A stretch of 64,000 bases of DNA from Dehalococcoidia bacterium (GTDB lineage Bacteria > Chloroflexota > Dehalococcoidia > Tepidiformales > Tepidiformaceae), in NCBI GenBank assembly GCA_003104995.1, contig PQAO01000024.1:1-64000 (forward strand). The letters are read 5' to 3'. Shown here in pieces: positions 16,355-25,311 of the stretch. How positions within the stretch are numbered: position 1 is the stretch's first letter; the number at the start of each line of letters is the position of its first letter. Made by a program: the position numbers and the translations under genes. Below the pieces are notes generated by a model, which saw nothing but the letters and a program-made list of their open reading frames with translations, was not told the origin of the DNA and did not search any database.

Positions 16355-16825
16355 CTATCCCTCGAGCAGGCTCCGGAGCATCCAGGCCGTCTTCTCGTGG
16401 ACCTGCATGCGCTGCGTCAGCAGGTCCAACGTCGGCTGGTCGTTCGCCGCTTCCGCGACCTTGAAGACCTCGCGGGCGGTGCGGGCCACCGTCTCGTGCC
16501 CGGCGACCAGGAGCCGGATCATGTCCGTCGCGGCGGGTACACCGGCGTCTTCTTTGATCGAGGCGAGCTCCGCGAACTGGCGGTAGGTGCCCGGCGCCGG
16601 GAAGCCCAGCGCGCGAATTCGCTCAGCGAGCTCGTCCACGGCCAGGGCGAGCTCGCTGTAGTGCTGCTCGAACATGAGGTGGAGCGTCTGGAACATGGGG
16701 CCGGTGACGTTCCAGTGGAAGTTGTGGCTCTTGAGGTAGAGCGTGTACGTATCGGCGAGCACTCGCGAGAGCCCGCCGGCGATGTCTTCACGTGAAGCCG
16801 CGTCAATTCCGATATCGATCTTCAT
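16355..16825 (-). CDS. dps: Dps / ferritin-like DNA-protection protein
   Basis: A 156-residue Dps-family protein, which forms 12-subunit shells that oxidise and store iron and protect DNA from oxidative damage. The ferroxidase residues are visible: His and Asp/Glu in [14 protein letters not shown] and [19 protein letters not shown]. The C-terminus is [12 protein letters not shown], as in other Dps proteins. The ATG at 16825 is preceded by GGAGG. Longer in-frame extensions upstream are low-complexity and unlike the family. It sits alone, downstream of the dnaK operon on the same strand. Confidence 0.92.
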   Translation of the reverse strand: MKIDIGIDAASREDIAGGLSRVLADTYTLYLKSHNFHWNVTGPMFQTLHLMFEQHYSELALAVDELAERIRALGFPAPGTYRQFAELASIKEDAGVPAATDMIRLLVAGHETVARTAREVFKVAEAANDQPTLDLLTQRMQVHEKTAWMLRSLLEG

Positions 16826-16886
16826 GGTTAGCCTCCATGGCGTTGCAATCGATGCTACCAGCTTTGTCCAACGCCTGGCCGGGTGT

Positions 16887-16921
16887 GGCGGGAGGGAAAC
16901 CTGAAGGGCGGCCCTCCCGCC
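16887..16921 (-). terminator. Probable terminator of the hrcA-grpE-dnaK operon
   Basis: A perfect ten-base-pair inverted repeat (GGCGGGAGGG / CCCTCCCGCC) with a 15-base loop, 29 bases beyond the dnaK stop. No T-run follows, so its strength is uncertain. Confidence 0.5.
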
Positions 16922-16949
16922 ATCGCGCGGCGGGTGGAGTTGGAGCTGG

Positions 16950-18851
<1,902 letters not shown>

Positions 18852-18944
18852 CTGTCACTCCTGTTCGGTGCGGGTTTCGAGCCGCTGGCGGTGCGCGGTG
18901 GTGTTGGGGAGCCCTGGGCGGGCCCCGGTGATGTTGCGTGCCGG

Positions 18945-19499
18945 TTACCCATCGGCGGCCTCGCCGACGATGACCATGGCCGGGCGGATGACCTTGCCCT
19001 GCAGTTCATAGCCCTTCTGGACCACATGGAGCACCTTGCCTTCTTCGCCCGGCTGGCGGCCGACCGCTTCGTGGCGGGCCGGGTCGAAGGATTCGTTTTC
19101 GGCCGCGATTTCGGCCACGCCCATCGCCTCGAGGAGGCGATTGAACTTCTGGTGGATGTTGACCACCCCCTGGACCCAGTTGAGCCCGGCGAGAGTGGTA
19201 TCGACCGAGGCAACCGCGCGGTCGAGGTCGTCATACACGGGCAGCATGTTGATGACGAGGGCGGCACTGGTCAGCCGCGCCATTTCGCCCCGTTCCTGTT
19301 CGACACGCCGTTTGAAGTTGATGAAGTCGGCGGCGGTGCGCTGCCAGTTCTTGTAGTACGTTTCGGCTTTTTCGCGCTCGGTTTCGAGCTCGGCCGCGCC
19401 CTCGGCCCCTTCTGTGGGAGGGACATCCTGCCCCTCGCCGTCCTGCATGCGCGATGCGGCGCGCTTATCCACGATGCGTTCGTCGCTCTGGTCCACCAT
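18945..19499 (-). CDS. grpE: Nucleotide exchange factor GrpE
   Basis: A 184-residue GrpE, the nucleotide-exchange factor for DnaK. It has an acidic N-terminus, a long coiled-coil helix (ETYYKNWQRTAADFINFKRR) and the C-terminal beta domain with the typical VLHVVQKGYELQGKVIRPAMVIV pattern. Two starts are possible. The ATG at 19499 is preferred over one seven codons upstream because GGAGGTGG lies directly before it. It follows hrcA by about 60 bases. Confidence 0.94.
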   Translation of the reverse strand: MVDQSDERIVDKRAASRMQDGEGQDVPPTEGAEGAAELETEREKAETYYKNWQRTAADFINFKRRVEQERGEMARLTSAALVINMLPVYDDLDRAVASVDTTLAGLNWVQGVVNIHQKFNRLLEAMGVAEIAAENESFDPARHEAVGRQPGEEGKVLHVVQKGYELQGKVIRPAMVIVGEAADG

Positions 19500-19561
19500 G
19501 TCCACCTCCGTGAAGGCCATTGGCCGTTGGCCACGGCCTGGTCGTTTTCTCGATTGCCCGC

Positions 19562-20602
19562 TCAGGTTGAGTCGGAGTCGCCGTAGAACTCGCGAATGAG
19601 TTCAGTGAGGACGTCGCTCACGTAGCGCACGTGGGCGACGGCATCGCCGTATTGCATGCGGGTGGGCCCGAGGAGGCCGACGATGCCGCCGGCGCCGCCC
19701 GCTGGTCCGTAGCGGGCGAGGACGAAGCTCATGTCCTGGTACGGGCCTTCGCGGTTTTCGTCGCCGATTACGACGGCCACGCCTGGCTGGGAGATCGCGT
19801 CGGCGGGGATGGCTCCGCGGAGCTTGCGCTCCTCGACGGCGTCGAGCGTATCGAGCATGCGGTCGCTCTGGCCGAATTCGGGCTGGCGGAGCATCTCACG
19901 CACGCCCTCGACGATAGGTGCATCGACCTGGGCAGCCTGCTCCTTGAGCAACATATCGGTCAGCGCGGCGACCACGGCGGCTTCGGCCTGGCCGAGGGGC
20001 TCACCGCTATCTCGCAGAGAGAGTTCGGCGGCGGTCTTGCCCCCGAACTCGGCGTTGAGTTTCGCCGCCAGGCGGGAGAGCTGGTCCTGGTGGACCGCCA
20101 CGGAGAAGTCGACGGTGCGCTGGTGCACGCCACTGTCGTTGGTGACAGCGACCAGGAGGGCCCGGTTTTCAAGCAGCTCCACGAGCTGGAGGTGCTTGAG
20201 GCGGACTTCGATAAGCCGCGGCTGGGTAACGAGGGCCACGTTGTGCATGTGGTTGGCGAGCACGCTGGCGGCCAGCCCGACCCACTCCTCCAGGTCGCGG
20301 GAGACCTGGTGGAACTGGTGGAGAATGGTGAACTGTTCCTGGCGGGTGAGGTTGCGTTCGGGCATGAGGCTCGAGACGTAGTAGCGGTAGCCCCGGTGGC
20401 TGGGGATGCGGCCGGCGGAGGTGTGCGGCTGGGTGATCATGCCTTCGTCTTCGAGGGCGGCCATCTCGTTGCGGACGGTAGCGCTCGAAAGGCCGAGCTG
20501 GTGGCGGTCCACAAGCGACTGCGAGCCGACCGGCTGAGCCGAGCCGACGAAGTCATCGACAATGAGAGCGAGGATGCGCGCGCGGCGATCTGACAATGGC
20601 AT
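19562..20602 (-). CDS. hrcA: Heat-inducible transcription repressor HrcA
   Basis: A 346-residue HrcA. The N-terminal winged helix (DRRARILALIVDDFVGSAQPVGSQSLVDRHQ ... SSATVRNEMAALEDEGMI) binds the CIRCE operator; the C-terminal domain contains GPTRMQYGDAVAHVRYV, as expected. HrcA represses heat-shock genes when GroEL keeps it folded. The ATG at 20602 is chosen; a TTG two codons upstream is also possible. The gene heads the hrcA-grpE-dnaK operon and lies 22 bases downstream of a perfect CIRCE, so it is autoregulated. Confidence 0.96.
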   Translation of the reverse strand: MPLSDRRARILALIVDDFVGSAQPVGSQSLVDRHQLGLSSATVRNEMAALEDEGMITQPHTSAGRIPSHRGYRYYVSSLMPERNLTRQEQFTILHQFHQVSRDLEEWVGLAASVLANHMHNVALVTQPRLIEVRLKHLQLVELLENRALLVAVTNDSGVHQRTVDFSVAVHQDQLSRLAAKLNAEFGGKTAAELSLRDSGEPLGQAEAAVVAALTDMLLKEQAAQVDAPIVEGVREMLRQPEFGQSDRMLDTLDAVEERKLRGAIPADAISQPGVAVVIGDENREGPYQDMSFVLARYGPAGGAGGIVGLLGPTRMQYGDAVAHVRYVSDVLTELIREFYGDSDST

Positions 20603-20623
20603 TATCAACCCTACCCACGCAGT

Positions 20624-20650
20624 TTAGCACTCCAACAGTACGAGTGCTAA
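20624..20650. promoter_or_regulatory. CIRCE operator upstream of hrcA
   Basis: TTAGCACTC, nine bases, GAGTGCTAA: a perfect match to the CIRCE consensus, read on either strand. It lies 22 bases before the hrcA ATG and is the expected HrcA binding site. Confidence 0.97.
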
Positions 20651-20717
20651 CTCCGCCGGGTTCAGTGTACCAAAGCCGGGAAGGGCCGGAAAAGCGGGGA
20701 CGGCCCCGGCGCCCGGA

Positions 20718-21005
20718 TCAGACCTGGATCAGTTCGATTTCCACGTCGACGACCTCCGCATCGAGCCGCCACTCCTCGACGGCGGCGGCGATGGCCCGGG
20801 CCTGTTCATCGGCGTGGCGGGAGCTGTTCGAGACGACGCAGGCGCCGATGACAGCGGCACTCACGGTATCCAGCGCCTCAACTTCGGCGACGGATGCGTT
20901 GAAGCGATTGCGGAGGCGTTCGACGACCGATTTCACGATGGCCCGCTTCTCTTTCAGGGTGCGCGAGGGAAGGCGGAGGTGCAGGCGGAGGGCGGCGACA
21001 GTCAC
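20718..21005 (-). CDS. DUF503 family protein (YlxP-like)
   Basis: A 95-residue protein of the DUF503/YlxP family: MTVAALRLHLRLPSRTLKEKRAIVKSV opening, central NASVAEV and the C-terminal VVDVEIELI. In Bacillus the gene sits in the nusA-infB cluster and the protein has been linked to ribosome-related functions, but the activity is unsettled. Here it lies just upstream of the CIRCE-hrcA unit on the same strand and is divergent from the acyl-CoA synthetase gene. Confidence 0.88.
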   Translation of the reverse strand: MTVAALRLHLRLPSRTLKEKRAIVKSVVERLRNRFNASVAEVEALDTVSAAVIGACVVSNSSRHADEQARAIAAAVEEWRLDAEVVDVEIELIQV

Positions 21006-21152
21006 GGGGATGGCCGATGGCCGGTTGCCGGCTTGCGATCCTGGCCCCTCGCGCCGGATCTGGCCACCGGCGATTCACGAAACGGCGAGCGGGAGATGAA
21101 GGCCGCGGGGCCGGGTCTGTTATTCACGTTCGCCCAACTATCGCGCATCCGG

Positions 21153-21158
21153 TAGAAT
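21153..21158 (+). promoter_or_regulatory. -10-like box upstream of the acyl-CoA synthetase gene
   Basis: TAGAAT in a comparatively AT-rich intergenic stretch, 40 bases before the start codon, leaving room for a short leader with a GGAG ribosome-binding site. A -35 box is not clear. Confidence 0.4.
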
Positions 21159-21198
21159 TCGGCCACAAACGTTCCCTACGCCAACTACCGGAGAATCA

Positions 21199-22770
21199 AT
21201 GAACACCATCGAGTTCCTGCAGATCTCGTCGGCCGTGGTCCCTGACCGCGAGGCGCTGGTCGAGTTCGGCGGAAACAATAAGCGGATCACCTATGGGGAG
21301 ATGTACCCGGCGGTCGTGAAGCTCGCGAACGCCCTCCAGGGGCTAGGCATCGAACGGGGCCAGAACGTGGCCGCCATGTCGGTCAACAGCGCCGACTACG
21401 TGCTCACGTACTATGCCTGCGCGATGCTCGGCGTATCCTTCGTCCCGCTGAACTACCGTGCGAAGGACGAAGAGCTGACGCACATGCTCAACGTGAGCCA
21501 GTGCCAGGCGGTCTTCGTTTCGGACCGCTACCTCGACCTGGTCGAACGGATCCGCCCAACGCTCACCCACACCCAGCACTTCGTCGCCTACGGAGGCGGG
21601 CAGGGCGGCTTTCTCGACTACAACGAGCTGGTTGCGCGCTCCCCTGAGGAGGAGATCTGGGCCGAAGTCGACGACAAGGACGCCACGATCATCATCTTCA
21701 CCTCCGGGACGACGGCGTTGCCGAAGGGCGTCCAGCTGACCTACCTGGACATGACGGCGTACGTGACCAACCAGCAGCCGGCGGACCCCGAGCTGCACGA
21801 GAAGGTCCTGGTTTCGGCGCCGTTCTTCCACGTGGCCGGTGCGACGACGATGATGCTGGCGATCTGGAGCGGGCGGACGCTGGTGATTCTGCCCGCATTC
21901 ACGCCGGAGGATTGGCTTAGCGCAGTCCAGGCCGAGGGCGTTACCCACGCCTTCGTGGTCCCCACGATGCTGAAGCGCATCATGGAGGTGCCGGACTTCG
22001 ACAAGTACGACCTGTCGACGTTGCAGAGCATCACCTATGGCGCCGCGCCGATGCCCTACGAGGTGGTCCGCCGGGCGTGCGACGTATTCCCGCCGAAGGG
22101 CGTGGGGCTGATCAATGCCTATGGCCAGACCGAGTCCACCGCGACGCTGACGTTCCTGGGGCCCGAGGACCACGACCTGAGCACCGATACGGCCATCAAG
22201 GAGCAGCGCCTGCGGTCGGTCGGCAAGCCGATGCCGGATGTGGAACTCGGCATCATGGACGAGCGCAACCACCTGCTTCCTCCCGGCCAGGAGGGCGAAA
22301 TCTGTGTCCGCTCGGACCGCGTGATGAAGGGCTATTACAAGCAGGAAGAGGCCACGAGCACGGCGATCATCGATGGCTGGCTGCACACGGGCGACGTCGG
22401 CAAGATCGACGAGGGCGGCTACCTGTACATCACGGGGCGCAAGAAGGACCTCATCATCCGTGGCGGCGAGAACATCTCGCCGGGCGAGATCGAGAACGTC
22501 CTGGAAGACCACCCGGCCATCGAAGAGGCGGCCGTCATCGGTGTGCCGGACGTGGAGTGGGGCGAGGTGGTGAAGGCGGTCATCGTGCCGAAAGCCGGGA
22601 TGAGCGTCACGGCTGCCGAGATCACCAGCTACACGAAGGCCCACCTGGCCTCGTTCAAGGCGCCGCAGTACATCGCGATTGTGCCGGAGTTGCCGCGCAA
22701 CGCGATGGGCAAGGTGCTGAAGACGGACCTCCGGAAGGTGTACGGGACGCCCACGAACGACGGGGTGTAG
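21199..22770 (+). CDS. Acyl-CoA synthetase (AMP-forming fatty-acid or aromatic-acid CoA ligase)
   Basis: A 523-residue ANL-superfamily ligase. It adenylates a carboxylic acid with ATP and transfers the acyl group to CoA. The P-loop-like motif IIFTSGTTALPKGVQLTY lies near residue 170, the adenine-binding YGQTEST in the middle, and the hinge GWLHTGDVGKIDEGGYLYITGRKKD near residue 395. The catalytic Lys of the C-terminal domain is in NAMGKVLKTDLR. The length fits fatty-acyl-CoA synthetases of the FadD13/caiC-like group. GGAG precedes the ATG by seven bases. It would feed substrates to the thiolase and crotonases of the window. Chain-length preference is not predictable. Confidence 0.92.
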   Translation: MNTIEFLQISSAVVPDREALVEFGGNNKRITYGEMYPAVVKLANALQGLGIERGQNVAAMSVNSADYVLTYYACAMLGVSFVPLNYRAKDEELTHMLNVSQCQAVFVSDRYLDLVERIRPTLTHTQHFVAYGGGQGGFLDYNELVARSPEEEIWAEVDDKDATIIIFTSGTTALPKGVQLTYLDMTAYVTNQQPADPELHEKVLVSAPFFHVAGATTMMLAIWSGRTLVILPAFTPEDWLSAVQAEGVTHAFVVPTMLKRIMEVPDFDKYDLSTLQSITYGAAPMPYEVVRRACDVFPPKGVGLINAYGQTESTATLTFLGPEDHDLSTDTAIKEQRLRSVGKPMPDVELGIMDERNHLLPPGQEGEICVRSDRVMKGYYKQEEATSTAIIDGWLHTGDVGKIDEGGYLYITGRKKDLIIRGGENISPGEIENVLEDHPAIEEAAVIGVPDVEWGEVVKAVIVPKAGMSVTAAEITSYTKAHLASFKAPQYIAIVPELPRNAMGKVLKTDLRKVYGTPTNDGV

Positions 22771-22858
22771 CGGTCGCTGAAGTGGAACGAAGAGGCGCCG
22801 CTCCAGCGATGGGGCGGCGTCTTGCGTTGCCCGATCGCGGCGCAGTGGAGATGGTAGG

Positions 22859-23143
22859 ATGAGTACCATGAAGACTACCATCGATGCTGCCGGGCGGATT
22901 GTGATCCCGAAGAAGCTCCGCGAGCAGGCCGGACTACAGCCCGGAATGGAACTCGAGGTGCGCTGTCGCGATGGCCGGATCGAGGTCGAGCCGGCTGCGC
23001 CGGGTTACCACATGGAGCGGCGCGGACGGTTCCTGGTCGCCGTGACCGACGCGCCGACGGCAACGCTGACGCGCGAGATGGTCGAAGAAACGCGCGAGGA
23101 GATTCGCCGGGAGCGGGCGGAGGCGGCAGCTACCGGCGGCTAA
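22859..23143 (+). CDS. AbrB/MazE/SpoVT-type antitoxin, orphan
   Basis: A 94-residue protein. Residues 4-48 form a swapped-hairpin AbrB-type DNA-binding domain (KTTIDAAGRIVIPKKLREQAGLQPGMELEV); the C-terminal helix (REMVEETREEIRRERAEAA) would contact a toxin. These proteins are usually antitoxins followed by a PIN-domain toxin. Here the stop is followed by a decayed transposase fragment instead, so the partner has apparently been lost. A second ATG three codons downstream is an equally good start. Confidence 0.85.
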   Translation: MSTMKTTIDAAGRIVIPKKLREQAGLQPGMELEVRCRDGRIEVEPAAPGYHMERRGRFLVAVTDAPTATLTREMVEETREEIRRERAEAAATGG

Positions 23144-23160
23144 GCGCGGGCCCTCTGCCC

Positions 23161-23271
23161 GCGTATCTCGCCGGGTAAGAGTGGCGCTTCAACGGGCGCG
23201 ACAACCCGTATCAGTTCCGCGACACGATGCAGGCGCTGGTCAAGTCGGGAACATCCCGAACGCTAAGCTGA
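23161..23271 (+). pseudogene. Remnant of an IS1595-type (ISXO2-like) transposase C-terminus
   Basis: Translation in the frame of 23161 gives AYLAG, a stop at 23176, then EWRFNGRDNPYQFRDTMQ ALVKSG to a stop at 23269. The pattern YLxx(Y)EWRFNxRDNPxxFRDTL is, from family knowledge, the C-terminal end of ISXO2-like transposases, where the in-frame stop would normally be a Tyr codon. Only about 37 codons survive, with no N-terminus and no visible terminal repeats. It marks a former insertion between the antitoxin and the small genes that follow. Confidence 0.7.
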
Positions 23272-23412
23272 CTCAATAGAGTCGCGGCAACGCCGCAAAA
23301 CTTCGAGCTGTGCGTCAGTTCTCTTAACGCGATCCCAAAGGTTAGACCCAGACAACCCTTTCCCTTGGAATCGTTGCTTTTCGGGCTGTCTCGCTATCTT
23401 AAAGTCAGTCAT
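23263..23412 (-). CDS. Small gene of unknown function, second of a coupled pair
   Basis: A 49-residue basic protein, MTDFKIARQPEKQRFQGKGL at its start. The ATG overlaps the stop of the preceding small gene in the arrangement ATGACTGA, strongly suggesting translational coupling. The composition (Lys, Gln, Arg) is unlike the Ala/Arg-rich shadow frames of this GC-rich DNA, and the local G+C is much lower than in the neighbouring genes, pointing to acquisition. I do not recognise the family. Its last codons overlap the transposase remnant on the other strand. Confidence 0.45.
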   Translation of the reverse strand: MTDFKIARQPEKQRFQGKGLSGSNLWDRVKRTDAQLEVLRRCRDSIESA

Positions 23413-23611
23413 ATGCGAAGGCGTCCCCATGCTTACTGATGGCGCCTTCACATTGAATCCTCCACAACTCTTCGGATGACACATCTCCGCCGCTCCGAAA
23501 CACAGCTTCGATGAGTTCATTGCCGTCCTCTATTAGCCGATTAAGGTCTGCGATTGCCGTGCTGGGTCGCGCATCCGCTTCGACAAAGTACAGGGCTCCT
23601 TCATCGCTCAT
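23405..23611 (-). CDS. Small acidic protein of unknown function, first of a coupled pair
   Basis: A 68-residue acidic protein (MSDEGALYFVEADARPSTAI at its start, then LNRLIEDGNELIEAVFRSGG). It looks like a helical, soluble protein with normal amino-acid use. An in-frame extension upstream is unlikely because it would overlap the divergent membrane-protein gene. It overlaps the next gene by eight bases. Neither protein matches a family I know. The size, acidity and low-G+C setting would fit an immunity or antitoxin role, but that is only speculation. Confidence 0.5.
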   Translation of the reverse strand: MSDEGALYFVEADARPSTAIADLNRLIEDGNELIEAVFRSGGDVSSEELWRIQCEGAISKHGDAFAYD

Positions 23612-23675
23612 GCCTACGACAAAGCTCTTAACTATAGGCGGCAAGCCCCGGCGCAAGGGTGTACCCTCCCTGCCC

Positions 23676-23876
23676 ATGAAGAAGGATGCTGGATGGTGGG
23701 TGCTCCAGGTGCTGATGTTCGTTGGCATCTGGGCCTTCGGCCCGTTCCCCATCATCTTCCTGTTCGGCGTGACACCGGAACTCGCTTCCCTCATAGCCTT
23801 TGGCGTGGCGATCGCGGCGGTAGCCGTGTCTATCGCCGACGCCCGCTCTGAGAGCAGGGATCAGGGGCAACAGTAG
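23676..23876 (+). CDS. Small two-helix membrane protein
   Basis: A 66-residue protein with two predicted membrane helices (WWVLQVLMFVGIWAFGPFPIIFLFG and LIAFGVAIAAVAVSIA) and a charged tail (DARSESRDQGQQ). Lys-Lys at the N-terminus suggests the start inside. No family assigned. It is divergent from the coupled small genes and followed after five bases by a lipoprotein gene, with which it probably forms an operon. Confidence 0.65.
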   Translation: MKKDAGWWVLQVLMFVGIWAFGPFPIIFLFGVTPELASLIAFGVAIAAVAVSIADARSESRDQGQQ

Positions 23877-23881
23877 CCACT

Positions 23882-24130
23882 ATGCGGTTCTTGTTTTTCG
23901 CCTTGGCCCTGCTCGTGTTGTCCGGCTGCGAGGAAAGTTCGCCCCCGCAGGCCACCGCGCCGGTCAATAGCCAGGCGGTCGCATGGCAGCGCGAATACGA
24001 CGCCTGCATGGAGTCGCAGTTCCGGGTGGCAGAGTCCGAGGGCCGACCTCGCGACCGCATTACCCCCATGCAACGGCGCCGCTTTGAGACCGTCTGCAAA
24101 CGGTCCGCCGATCGCATCGCGCCCCGGTAG
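23882..24130 (+). CDS. Small lipoprotein of unknown function
   Basis: An 82-residue protein with signal peptide FLFFALALLVLSGC, the Cys being the lipidation site. The mature part is short and helical with two further Cys (YDACMESQ and FETVCKRS), which could pair. No known domain. It starts five bases after the membrane-protein gene. Confidence 0.65.
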   Translation: MRFLFFALALLVLSGCEESSPPQATAPVNSQAVAWQREYDACMESQFRVAESEGRPRDRITPMQRRRFETVCKRSADRIAPR

Positions 24131-24182
24131 CCAGGCTGGCAGGGGCCCCCAGCCCAACCGGGGCTGGCTGAGCCCGATTTGG

Positions 24183-24188
24183 TACACT
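24183..24188 (+). promoter_or_regulatory. -10 box of a probable leaderless promoter
   Basis: TACACT ends six bases before the ATG of the DUF433 gene, and no ribosome-binding site is present. Confidence 0.5.
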
Positions 24189-24194
24189 CGAGAC

Positions 24195-24413
24195 ATGGCA
24201 ACACCCACTGGCGCCTCGGTTGTCTTTGTCGACCCCGATGTCCTGTCCGGCACCCCGGTTTTCCGCGGCACGCGCGTGCCCATGGCGGCGTTGTTCGACC
24301 ACCTTGCGGAAGGTGATCCGCTCGAAGAGTTCCTCGAAGGATTTCCGGCGGTGAGCCGGGAGATGGCGCTGGCGGCAATCGCTGAAGCGGGTGAACCGGC
24401 CGCACCGGGCTAA
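24195..24413 (+). CDS. DUF433 protein (VapB45-like antitoxin), orphan
   Basis: A 72-residue DUF433 protein. It has the family's pattern VDPDVLSGTPVFRGTRVPMAAL, then LEEFLEGFPAVSREMALAAI, a small helix-turn-helix-like fold. Family members often pair with a following PIN-domain (DUF5615) toxin, but no such gene follows; the next gene is an exported protein. It may be a solitary regulator or the surviving half of a toxin-antitoxin pair. Confidence 0.83.
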   Translation: MATPTGASVVFVDPDVLSGTPVFRGTRVPMAALFDHLAEGDPLEEFLEGFPAVSREMALAAIAEAGEPAAPG

Positions 24414-24505
24414 TCGCGGTGGCGCGATGTCCTGGTTTCTCGCGGGCTGCGTCATTCTGTAATCTTTCCCATAGGGTAGGGAAACGGGCCCCCGCGGGGC
24501 GTAGC

Positions 24506-25192
24506 ATGGCCCTCGTGAACGTGTGGAGCGACAGTTTCCGGCCGGGCGGGCTGGCCGGCGCCCTGGTGGGCGCCGTGCTCGCAGTTGCGGTGATTGGGGT
24601 GGCACGGGCCGAAACGCCCGTGTCATCGCCCCCGCCACCACCATCCGTGACGGCTTCGCCCTCCCCCGCGGGGACGCCGTGGCCCGCGCCCACAGGCGTG
24701 ACGGTCCGGGTCGAGAGCGTGTTGCTCGACGCAAACAACCACCCGCTCCCGCCGGACAAACAGACTCACACCGCGATCGTGACCTGGGAGCTGATGAGCG
24801 GGTACACGGGCATCTACGAGGTCGAGCACGGGACCGCCGCTATCCGTTCGAGCGCGCCACGAAAGTGGCAACTTGCGGGCACGGTCGATGCGAACGCAGC
24901 GGCCGGCGGCACCTTGCGCTGGGAGGAACCGATCCAGCCGTTGTCGCTGAGCTACTGCTACCGGGTGCGGACGGTGATTAACGGTGAGACGGGACCGTAC
25001 TCAGCTGAGGCGTGCCTGCCCGTGCCGCCGGCCAGCGGTCCCCCGCCGCTCCCGCCCGCGGTGGGCAACAGCGCCGGGGCAGCACCAGGGAGTGGCGGCG
25101 CAACGCTGGCCCGGGCCGGGTTTGCGGTCATGGTGTTGGCGGGCGGGCCGCTTGTTGCGGGGTGGGGCGCATTGCGCAAGCGGCGCTGTTGA
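24506..25192 (+). CDS. Exported membrane-anchored protein with a fibronectin-like domain
   Basis: A 228-residue protein with an N-terminal signal/anchor (GALVGAVLAVAVIGVARAE), a Pro-rich linker, then a domain (residues ~60-165) whose pattern (VTVRVESVLLD ... LSYCYRVRTVINGETGPYS) resembles a fibronectin type III fold. A Pro-rich spacer and a C-terminal membrane helix with basic end (LVAGWGALRKRRC) follow. The design mirrors the anchored proteins at 9-10 kb. The ATG at 24506 gives a proper signal sequence; an upstream in-frame start would add an unlikely tail. Confidence 0.7.
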   Translation: MALVNVWSDSFRPGGLAGALVGAVLAVAVIGVARAETPVSSPPPPPSVTASPSPAGTPWPAPTGVTVRVESVLLDANNHPLPPDKQTHTAIVTWELMSGYTGIYEVEHGTAAIRSSAPRKWQLAGTVDANAAAGGTLRWEEPIQPLSLSYCYRVRTVINGETGPYSAEACLPVPPASGPPPLPPAVGNSAGAAPGSGGATLARAGFAVMVLAGGPLVAGWGALRKRRC

Positions 25193-25311
25193 GCGAGCGG
25201 CAATCTTTTCGTTCGCCCCGAACCTTCCCCTCCGGTAGTATCCGCTCACCTGGGTTAACCGCTCCCTAACCCGGCGCGGTGGGCCCCAAACTACGCTCCG
25301 GGATTCGGAAC

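Noticed and set aside
22868-23143. A PIN toxin partner for the AbrB-type protein on the opposite strand
   Set aside because: The opposite-strand frames in and after this gene have no PIN motifs; downstream is a transposase remnant.
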